Source: Elymus sibiricus (lineage: Eukaryota; Streptophyta; Magnoliopsida; Poales; Poaceae). Taken from it: a stretch of DNA of 64,000 nt. Shown here piece by piece: positions 55,283 through 64,000 of the stretch. How positions within the stretch are numbered: the first letter of the stretch is position 1; every line of letters begins with the position of its first letter. Location of the stretch: contig CM077674.1 of the NCBI GenBank assembly GCA_039707655.1, positions 237,623,904-237,687,903 of the forward strand, given 5' to 3'. The position numbers and the translations under genes are program-made. Under the pieces are notes generated by a model. It saw nothing but the letters and a program-made list of their open reading frames with translations. It was not told the origin of the DNA and searched no databases.

Positions 55283-56680
55283 TGATAACCCACAAGTATA
55301 AGGGATCACAACAGTTTTCGAGGGTAGAGTATTGAACCCAAATTTATTGATTTGACACAAGGGGAGCGAAAGAATACTTGCAAGTATTAGCAGTTGAGTT
55401 GCCAATTCAACCACATCCAGAGACTAAATATCTGCAGCAGAGTGATCACTAGCAAAGTAATATGATAGTTTGATAGCAGTAGCAGTAATAGTAAAATTAG
55501 CAGTAACGGTAACATCAATAGTTTTGTAGCAATTGTGACAGTAGCAACAACAGTAGTAACTTAGCAAAGATCAATATGTGAAGGACTCGTAGGCATTGGA
55601 TCGGTGATTATGTTGGATAACATTCATCATGTAACAGTCATAACCTAGGGCGACACAGAACTAGCTCCAATTCATCAATGTAATGTAGGCATGTATTCCA
55701 TATATAGTCATACGTGCTTGCGATAAGGACTTGCATGACATCGTTTGTCCTACCCTCCTGTGGCAGCGGGTCCATAAGGAAACTAAGGGATATTAAGGCC
55801 TCCTTTTAATAGAGAACCAAAACAAAGCATTAACACATGGTGAATACATGAACTCCTCAAACTACGGCAATCACCGGAAAGAATCCCAATTATTGTCACC
55901 TTGGGGTATGAGGATCATAACACATAGTAGGTGCACATAACTTGCAAGATCGGATCAAGAACACAAATATATTCAAGAAAACATAGAGGGTTCAGATCTG
56001 AAATCATGGCACTCGGGCCCTAGTGACAAGCATTAAGCATAGCAAAGTCATAGCAACATCAATCTCAGAACATAGTGGATAGTAGGGATCAAGCCCTAAC
56101 AAAACTAACTCGATTACATGATAAATCTCATCCAACTCATCACCGTCCAGCAAGCCTATGAAGGAATTACTCACTCCCGGTGGTGAGCATCATGAAATTA
56201 GTGATGAAGAAGAGTTGTTGATGACGATGCTGGAAGATCCCCCTCTCCGGAGCCCCAAATGGACTCCAGATCTGGCCTCCCGATTAAGAACAGGAGGTGG
56301 CGACGGCTCCGTATCATGAAACGTGATAAAACTTCCTCCCTTATTTTTTTCTCGGAAATTACGAATTTATAGGCCAGAGATTAGGGATGGCGGAGCCACG
56401 TGGGCCCCACGAGCCACCAGGGCGCGCCCTAGTGCCTCGTGGGCACTGGGTGGCCCCCCTCCGGTGGGTCTTGGTTCCAGTATTTTTTATATATTCCATA
56501 AAAAATCTCCAGGAAGTTTCGTCCAATTCCAAGATCTTTTATTTCTGCACAAAAGACAACACCATGGCAATTCTGCTGAAAACAAGGTCAGTCTGGGTTA
56601 GTTCCATTCAAATCATGCAAATTAGGGGCCAAAACAAGAGCAAAAGTGTTTGGAAAAGTAGATACGATAGAGACGTATCA
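55283..56680 (-). repeat. 3' LTR of the Athila-type element (1,398 bp)
   Basis: On the minus strand it starts TGATACGTCTCTATCG and ends TTGTGGGTTATCA. TATAAATT (minus) lies at 56364-56371. A TAGCAGTAGCAGTAA-like trinucleotide stretch (about 55475-55560) also occurs in the other LTR. Confidence 0.85.
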
Positions 56681-58810
56681 ACTCCCAGAGCTTAACTCAT
56701 TGCTTGTCCTCAAGCAATTCAGTTGACAAACTGAAAGTGATAAAGAAAAACTTTTACGAACTCTTTTGTTCTTGTTTCTATATGTATGCTTAAATAGCAT
56801 CTAGGTTTTCAGCAAAGATTATAACTAACCACACACATGATAACTCTTAGAAACTATATTCACTCATATCAATGGCATACTCAACTAGCGAGCAATAATA
56901 AGATATTTCAAATGCCAACACTTTGTCAAAACAATCATGATATAATATGACAATAGTAGTATCTCGCTAGCCCTTTCTGAGACCACAAAACATAAATGCA
57001 GAGCACCTCCAAAGTTCAAGCAACGCCTAAACATTGTAATTTATGATAGGAGAGATCCAGTCATGCTAGCACACAACATTAACTGTCCACAATGCATGGG
57101 AATGACAATAGTGCTCTCAGGACTGGTGCTTATATAAGAAGGTGATGACTCAACAATAAAAGTAAAATAACATAAAAGTAAATAGATAGACCCTTCACAG
57201 AGGGAAGCATGGATTTGCAGAGGTGCCAGAGCTCAAAGCTTAAATCAGAGATAATAAAATTTTGGGAGGTATGCCTGTCCTGTCAATGTTATGACCGAGA
57301 GTTTTCAATATCTTCCATGCTAAACACATTAGCGGCGGTTTCCAAGCTATAAAAGTAAAGTTTTACTCGCCTTCATTAATACTCTTTTGAATCTTTCCGC
57401 GGTAGTTTGTTTTGTTGTTTCGCAATTTTGTCATTTTAATAACGGGACTGGGTATCCCGATTACCGGCCCCTCTCGTGCAAGGACAATTGAATAAACACT
57501 CATCATGAGACTAACCCGCTTAGCATGGAAGATACCGACTGCCCCCTGTCGCTCCATGAGCAGTACGGGCACACAAAACAAGTGTTCATTTGAATATTTA
57601 GAGTTGGCACATGCAAATTTACTTGGAACGGCAGGGTAATACCGTATATAGGTAGATATAGTGGACTCATTTGGCACAACTGGGTTTAAGGGTTTTGGAT
57701 GCACAAGCAGTATTCCCGCTTAGTACAGGTGAAGGCTAGCAAATAGGTTGAGAAGCGACCAGCTAGAGAGCGAAAATGGTCATAAGCCTGCATCATAAAT
57801 AAACATCATTGAATATTAGCATGAGTAGGATATAGACACCATGAACATAAATATCGTGAAGGCTATGTTGGTTTTGAATCAACTACATGCATGAACATGT
57901 GCCAAGTCAAGCCACTTGAAACATTCAGAGGAGGATACCATATCATCATACCACGTCACAACCATTTTAATGCATGTTAACACTCAAAATAAATCATTAT
58001 CCACTCCTAGCTACTTAATCATGGCATGAGAAAATATAATCTCTAAAGGTCATCATAAAGATGTTTAATCATAACATGTTGAATCATGGATACTGAGTTA
58101 AACATATTTACAAAAACAAAAACAAATTGAGTTCATACCCGCATTTCCTTGCCACAGTCACTTCATCAAATTATCGTCATTATTGCGTTTCACTTGCATG
58201 ACTGAATGATATGAAAATAATAATAGTGCAAGAGTGCTGTGGAGTAAGCTGGAATCTGCAAGCATTTTATTCAAAGGAGAAGACGAGGTAAAATGGGCTC
58301 TTTGTTAGATAAACAATCATGCATATGAGTGCCACTCAACATTTTCATCATGGTCTTCTCCATACAATGACTCAACAAGAGAAAAGAATTTCAGAGAAAC
58401 ACATTGAGATGTATTTGGAGTTTTTAGGTTTTTTGAAGAGAATGAGATAAAGAAGAAAACAAAAAACAAGAAAAACTACTTACACGAGAAAGCTCCCAAC
58501 AAGTAAAAGAAGAAATGAGAAACCTTTTTGGGTTTTCCTTTACTACTATGAAACTACAACTAATTAAGCTAAAAAGAAAAACCGAAAAGAAGCAAGAAAT
58601 ATTTTTGGATTTTCTTAAGTTTTTCGAGCACACTAGAATAAAGTGAGAAAATAAAACTAGCATGAATTATACAATGAAAAAGTATGAACACCGACAAATG
58701 AAATGTGTGAACATGAATGTAATATCAGTGAGAAATACGTACTCCCCCAAGCTTAGGCTTTTGCCTAGCTTGGTTTACGGCCATGGCTGCCCTGGATAGT
58801 AGTCGAAATG
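56681..58810 (-). other. Untranslated 3' part of the Athila-type element
   Basis: No gene. AT-rich with purine runs. On the minus strand CAAGCTTGGGGGAGT (about 58740-58755) looks like an internal polypurine tract; the tract next to the LTR is degraded (GCTCTGGGAGT, 56681-56691). Confidence 0.5.
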
Positions 58811-59795
58811 TTAGCTCGCAGAGGCGTTCTGAGCCGCCTCCTCAGCCAGCCGAGCGGATTCGATGGCTGCCTTATACTCGTCCATCTCACTCTCCATTAG
58901 AAAATATCTCTGTTTGTTCTAAAAATCAAAGAGAGCAGGAGCAGGCAAAGCAGCATATACAGAGTGATATTTATCAAAAACTAAGTTGTATTCATAACCT
59001 TGTACGCGTTGCCTTAAAAACTTATGTTTTCGCATTGCTTTGGAATTCAAATATTTATTGGCTAAGAGGGGATCATTAAAGTTGGGCGACACTCCTAACT
59101 TTGCAGCTAAGCGAGAGGCATAAATTCCACCATACAAATCACCATTACCCGCGTTACGCTGCAGCCTACGTGCAACAATAGCCCCAAGATTATAAGGCTT
59201 GTTACCAGTCAAAGTTGTATGAATGAGACTCAGATCAGGGGCACAAAGTGCACTACAGTCTTGCTTAGCAACTACACATTTACCATTGAAAAGAGCAAAA
59301 TATCGGATAGCGGGAAAATCAATGCTACTTATTCTGGCCTGCGTGACTCCCCTATCCTCACCGTTGCAAAGACTAGTAAGAAATAACTCGTAATCATATG
59401 TTTATCGTTCATATAATGAACCCCAATATGGAATTTTACATGCATCATAGAATTTTCTAGAGATATATTATAAGATTTTTCATAGAGGTGAAATAAAACT
59501 CTAGAAGTATGCAGGTGATAACTAAAGTTTTGAGTGAAGGAAATGGGAGGTCGTGATGTTGTGGTGGCTTATCTGCGATAAAGGAGGAGAGCTCGGCATT
59601 GTGAATATATTGATCAAATTCTTCCTTAATGCCTGCACCTAGCATGAACTCGTCGCACGGCCACTGACACGATTTTGCTTTGGCATCACGTACTGAACTT
59701 GCCCTTGGTTCCTCATATGATTGGCGTACTGAGATATCACTTGATGATGCTTCCGAGGATCTCCTCCTTGAAGAACTTCTCCGAAAGATATTCAT
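58811..59795 (-). pseudogene. Second ORF of the Athila-type element
   Basis: ATG 59795 starts a Ser/Arg-rich N-terminus. A frame change near 59560 moves the reading to SYHLHTSRVLFHLYEKSYN, and another near 59420 leads to SLCNGEDRGVTQARI (about 59350) and TGNKPYNLGAIVARRLQRNA (about 59160-59212). TAG 58919-58921 and TAA 58811-58813 interrupt the acidic C-terminal helix. I recall this protein from many Triticeae retrotransposons and from Athila ORF1-like entries. Its function is not known to me; a nucleic-acid or capsid-related role is a guess. Confidence 0.65.
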
Positions 59796-60539
59796 TTCCC
59801 TACGAAAAATTTTCTAAAAATTTTTGGGCCACAAAATGATATCAATAAAACTTCACAAGATTGATAGCAACTACTCATATGGATGTCTAGAGGCTATATC
59901 AAGCATTCAAACTAGTTGGAACTCAAATAATTCAACATGCAAGCTCATTTTCAGTAGCACCAAGAGTAAATAATTATGCAAAGTATAATCCACTAGAGCA
60001 AAAACTAATTGGAGCAATGGAGGAGTTACATACCGAGGAGCAATCCCCCAAAACAGTTTTGGAAACGGAGCTTCGAGCAAAGAGATCAAAAATTTCTGAT
60101 TTGTGAGCAAGAACGCGCGAGAGAGAGCTACCATGAATTTTTCTAGAGGTAGGAGATGAATTGGGCTGAAGGGATAAGTGAGTGGGTCCCTTTGGGGCCC
60201 ACGAGCCACCTAGGCACGCCTGGAGGGGGTGGTGCGCCCTGGTGCCTCGTGGACACCTGGGGCACCCCCTGGTGTGATTTCAGTGCCAAAAATTCTTAAA
60301 AATTCATGTTAAAATTTTCTTGCATTCTGAGCACTTTTATTTCTAGACACTTTTTATTGCACGGATAATTCAAAAAACATGATAATCATGGCATTTTATT
60401 TTATTTAACTGAGAAAAACAGAAAACAAAAAGTAGGTACAGAAGGTTGTGCTTACTAAATTCATCGACCACATGCCCCTAAAAAAGAATCCATTAATAAG
60501 GTTGATCAAGTCTTATTCACAAACTTCTTCCAAGTAACA
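59796..60539 (-). other. Gene-free segment with an LTR-like block
   Basis: Around 60185-60285 the wording GGGGCCCACGAGCCACC, GCGCCCTGGTGCCTCGTGG and CCCCCTGG repeats the order found in the LTR at 56395-56465. It lies upstream of the second ORF (59795) in element direction, so it may supply a promoter. A possible leader or intron lies between. Confidence 0.5.
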
Positions 60540-62147
60540 TGAAACCGAAGAATCTTCGTAAAACACTAGGTTACCTCAACGGGGATATGCATCTCCCCGA
60601 TAATAAGAGTTTCATATTTCTTTTTAACAGTAGGAAGAGGGAATTGAAAACTTCCAATAGTAATTGTCGGAGTCTTTTCAATAATATGAATACCATTTAC
60701 TTGAAATTGTTTCTTCGGAAAGTGCACCGTATGCTCATTACCATTGATATGAAAAGTGACCTTGCTTTTGTTGCAATCAATAACAACCCCTGTAGTATTC
60801 AAGAAGGGTCTACCAAGGATAATCGACATGTTGTCATCCTTGGGCATATCAAGTATAACAAAGTCTGTTAGAGTAGTAATGTTTGCAACTACAACGGGCA
60901 CATCCTCACAGACACCGATAGGTATGGCAGTTGATTTGTCAGCCATTTGCAATGATATTTTAGTGGGAGTGAGTTTATTCAAATCAAGTCTTTTATATAA
61001 AGAGAAAGGCATAATACTAACACCGGCTCCTAAATCACACAAAGCAGTTTTGACATAATTTTTCTTAATGGAGCATGGTATATTTGGTATTCCTTGATCT
61101 CCCAGTTTCTTAGGTACTCCACCCTTAAAAGAATAATTTGCAAGCATGGTAGAAATCTCACCTTCAGATATTTTTATTTTATTTGTGACAATATATTTTA
61201 TATATTTAGCATATGGAGGCATCTTTATAATATCAGTCAAACGAGTGCGCAAAAATACTGGCCTAAGCATTTCAACAAAGCGTTCAAATTCTTCCTCATC
61301 CTTTTTCTTAGATGGTTTAGGAGGAAAGGGCATGGGTTTTTGAACCGATGGTTCTCTTTCTTTACCATGTTTCCTAGCAACAAAGTCTCTTTTATCATAA
61401 CCTTTATTTCTAGAAGGTGGGCTATCAAGATCAATAGTAGGTTCTATTTCAACCTCATTACCAGGTTCTTTATCATTATCTGGTTGGGTATCCTCATGAG
61501 CATCTTCATTATTATCATCATCATGTGGTTGTTCATTACCGGATTGTGTTTCAGCATCAGAAATAAAGACATCATTACTATCTTCCAAAGGTTTTTCTAC
61601 CTCGGGTTCACTAGAAGTATGCAAAGTCCTATCATTTTTCTTTTTCTTTCTCTTTCTAGATGGACTAGGTGCATCTACATTAATTTTTTGAGAGTCTTGT
61701 TCAATTCTTTTTGGGTGACCTTCAGGATAAAGTGGGTCCTGAGTCATTCTACCTCCTCTAGTCATTACTCTAACAGCATGATCATTCATATTGTTATTCA
61801 TTTCATTGAGCAATTCACTTTGAGATTTACCAACTTGTTCTAATTGAGTCTGAACCATATATGCATGTTTACTCACACCTTTAACATCATTAGCTATTCT
61901 AAATAACAAGTCACTCAAGCGATCAATCATGTAGGAGTTTCTTTTAAATTGTTTCATAACATTTGCATTGAAATGTTCTTGCTTAATAATATATTTGTCA
62001 AATTCATACAAGCATTGACTAGGAGATTTATTATAAGGGATATCACCTTCATCAAACTTTATGAGAGAATTTACCTCTACTACCTGTGACGGGGTGTCTA
62101 GACCATGGATTTCTTCAATAGGTGGTAAATTCTTAACATCTTCAACT
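60540..62147 (-). pseudogene. Gag C-terminal part and aspartic protease of the Athila-type element
   Basis: One frame of about 525 codons continues gag after a one-base slip in the A-run at about 62157-62163 and ends at TAG near 60565. It contains a basic/acidic low-complexity middle (RKRKKKKND near 61640), FERFVEMLRPVF (near 61280), and the retropepsin core ALCDLGAGVSIMPFSLYKRL (61000-61060) with catalytic Asp kept (DLGA). ILGRPFLNT (near 60810) is the second protease block. The frame has no stop, so this is the best-preserved coding stretch in the window, but no RT follows. Confidence 0.8.
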
Positions 62148-63180
62148 TTAATACCTTTTTTCCTTCATACACTTCTTTGCTTCTTGCATATCTTCAGGAC
62201 TGAGATGTAGAATGCCCCTCTTATTCTGAGTGGGTTTAGGTGGTGGTTCAGGAAGTGTCCAATCATTATCACTCTTCAATATATTATTCAATAATTCCTC
62301 AGCTTGTTTAATAGTCCATTCCCTGAAAACACAACCCACACAACTATCTTTCTTCAGAGGATGATCAGGCAAATCATTAAGTAATTGGAGAAGCCACCCC
62401 CAAGCTTGAGGGAGATTCTCTTCTTCAATTTGCACAAAGTTAAATATTTCCTGTAGAGTAGCTTGTTTCTTATGAGCAGGAAAATATTCTTCCGAGAAGT
62501 AATGAACCATATCCTGGGGACTATGCACACATCCAGGAGCAAGAGTATTATGCCATTCCTTAGCACCACCCTTTAATGAGAAAGGAAATAAGTTAAGAAT
62601 ATAGTAATAGCGATTTTTTTCCTCATGAGCAAATAGGGTGGCTATATCATTTAATTTAGTAAGATGTGCCACAATGGTTTCAGTTTCATAACCATGGAAA
62701 GGATCAGATTCAACCAAAGTAATTAACTCAGGATTGACAGAGAATGCATAATCCTTATCAGTAACAAATATGGGAGAGGTGGCGAACTTAGGATCATATT
62801 TAATTCTCTCCCTCATAGATTTTTATTTCATTTCAGCAAGCAAGTTTATAACTTCATGTCTATCATTACAAGCAAGGATGGATCTAGCCGTATCCCTATC
62901 AAAGCAATGTTCATCAGGTGTTTCAACTCTAGTAGGAGAGCTAGGCATAATAGGTGAATCATAATTCTCAAGAGTTTCAACATTTTCAATTTCTCTGACT
63001 CTAGAAATTTGTTCAGTAAGAAATTCACCAAGTGGCATAGGATTATCAGGCATAGTACTAGCATTATCATGAGTATCATTGATAGCAGAAGTGACATCAT
63101 CAATAACTTGCGACATATCAGAATTTATAGCAGGTGGTGGTGTTACAAGTCTACTCAAAATAGAAGGTGAATCAAGTGCA
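62148..63180 (-). pseudogene. Gag of the Athila-type element
   Basis: The frame runs from about 63180 to TAA 62148-62150 with one TAA at 62823-62825. No clear start codon is seen; the first usable ATG is at 63116. The gag domain is readable: VESDPFHGYETE (near 62700), KNRYYYILNLFPFSLKGGAK (near 62580), MVHYFSEEYFPAHKKQ (near 62490). This is the Retrotrans_gag type of the Athila lineage by memory. A one-base change in the following A-run separates it from the protease frame. Confidence 0.8.
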
Positions 63181-63304
63181 GAGCTAGATGGCAGTTCCTA
63201 ACCTCCCCTCGTCCTAGAGGGAATGATCTAGGTCTTAGCATCCTTCAGATTCTTCAAAGCGATCAACAGATATAAATCCCAAGTGACTTAGCAAATAAAG
63301 CTAT

Positions 63305-63323
63305 GTTCCCGATAACAGTGCCA
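63305..63323 (-). other. Degenerate primer-binding site (Asp tRNA type)
   Basis: On the minus strand TGGCACTGTTATCGGGAAC stands 11 bases after the LTR end. It differs from the Asp-tRNA-type site TGGCGCCGTTGCCGGGGA by G-to-A and C-to-T changes only. Confidence 0.65.
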
Positions 63324-63334
63324 GAAAAAGGTCT

Positions 63335-64000
63335 TGATAACCCACAAGTATAGGGGATCACAATAGTTTTTTAGGGTAGAGTATTCAACCCAAATTTATT
63401 GATTTGACACAAGGGGAGCCAAAGAACACTTGCAAGTATTAGCAGTTGAGTTGTCAATTCAACCACACCCCGAGACTAAATATCTGCAGCAGAGGGATCA
63501 GTAGCAAGGTAATATGATAGTTTGATAGCAGTAGCAATAATAGTAACAGTAGTAGTAACGGTAACATCAGTAGTTTTGTAGCAATTGTGATAGTAGCAGC
63601 AATAGTAGTAACTTAGCAAAGATCAATATGTGAAAGACTCATAGGCATTGGATCGGTGATTATGTTGGATAACATACATCATGTAACAGTCATAACCTAG
63701 GGCAACACAGAACTAGCTCCAATTCATCAATGTAATGTAGGCATGTATTCCGTATATAGTCATACGTCCTTGCGATAAGAACTTGCATGACATCTTTTGA
63801 CCTACCCTCCCGTGGCAGCGGGGTCCATAAGGAAACTAAGGCATATAAGGCCTCCTTTTAATAGAGAACCGGAACAAAGCATACATGAACTCCTCAAACT
63901 ACGGCAATCACCGGAAAGAATCCTAATTATTGTCACCTTGGGGTATGTGGATCATAACACATAGTAGGTGCATATAACTTGCAAGATCGAATCAAGAACA
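63335..64000 (-). repeat. 5' LTR of the Athila-type element, partial
   Basis: The first 666 bases in plus orientation copy 55283 onward, with scattered substitutions and a 15-base loss near 63880 relative to 55830-55850. It continues beyond the window. Confidence 0.85.

Larger units (their letters stand above)
55283..64000 (-). mobile_element. Athila-lineage gypsy element without pol, right end outside the window
   Basis: 3' LTR 55283-56680, 5' LTR from 63335 past the window end. Internal order in element direction: degenerate primer-binding site, gag, protease, a gene-free segment, then a second ORF (58811-59795). No RT, RNase H or integrase motif appears. The style recalls the Sabrina/Wham families of Triticeae (from memory). 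About two dozen differences over the first 320 aligned LTR bases suggest an older insertion than the array. The left flank is GTGGG (55278-55282); the partner is out of view. Confidence 0.8.

Noticed and set aside
61094..61843. 249-codon plus-strand frame opposite the Athila-type gag-protease
   Set aside because: It is rich in Phe, Ile and Arg as expected from reading the complement of Lys/Glu-rich coding sequence; the minus-strand frame carries the recognisable protease motif.

Overview
The window looks like intergenic DNA from a large-genome grass, most likely a Triticeae species (wheat, barley, Aegilops or a relative). The evidence is the density of Ty3/gypsy and Ty1/copia LTR retrotransposons, CACTA DNA transposons and an L1-type LINE inserted into one another, plus coding styles (Athila-type gag, antisense Transposase_28-type gene) that I associate with Triticeae repeats. 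Family names below are from memory and tentative. I see no intact host gene, no tRNA or rRNA gene, and nothing prokaryotic.

Left part (1-15,305). The end of a CACTA Ulp1-type protease gene (minus strand) is cut at 1610 by a gypsy LTR. That LTR and its gag are fused out of frame near 3,896 to the 3' half of a different gypsy element: RNase H, integrase, a five-exon antisense gene (6,850-10,704, minus) and a different LTR (11,276-12,160). Then come a truncated LTR (12,161-13,178, minus) and the 5' part of a LINE (13,179-15,305).

Middle part (15,306-38,373). One copia LTR of about 1.33 kb starts at 15,306 and ends near 36,161 because it has been split three times: by a 1.5-kb CACTA element (15,477-16,981, duplication CTC), an 8.9-kb copia element (17,094-26,010, duplication CCAGC) and a 9.1-kb minus-strand gypsy (26,900-35,990, duplication AGTTT). 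The gypsy itself contains a solo LTR (32,975-34,642, duplication CTGTG/CCGTG). The host copia continues with a broken gag gene and is cut off near 38,373.

Right-middle part (38,374-55,282). A 4.1-kb LTR-like element (38,691-52,927, duplication CTAGT) contains a tandem array of a non-autonomous LTR retrotransposon: four 925-bp LTRs alternating with three 2,146-bp internal domains at an exact 3,071-bp period (40,720-50,857). One 5-bp duplication, GTCTC, encloses the whole array. To its right is a low-copy-looking island (52,933-55,282) with a small gene-like unit and a facing pseudogene interrupted by three TGA codons.

Right part (55,283-64,000). A minus-strand Athila-lineage gypsy element runs off the right edge. 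It has gag, an aspartic protease and a separate downstream ORF, but no recognisable reverse transcriptase or integrase.

Points that stand out: the three-unit LTR array; a gypsy element carrying a B3-like domain gene on its antisense strand with its own TATA box; two gypsy elements that keep gag-protease plus one extra gene but no polymerase; and shared termini, primer-binding site and polypurine tract that link the array element to the B3-carrying gypsy family.
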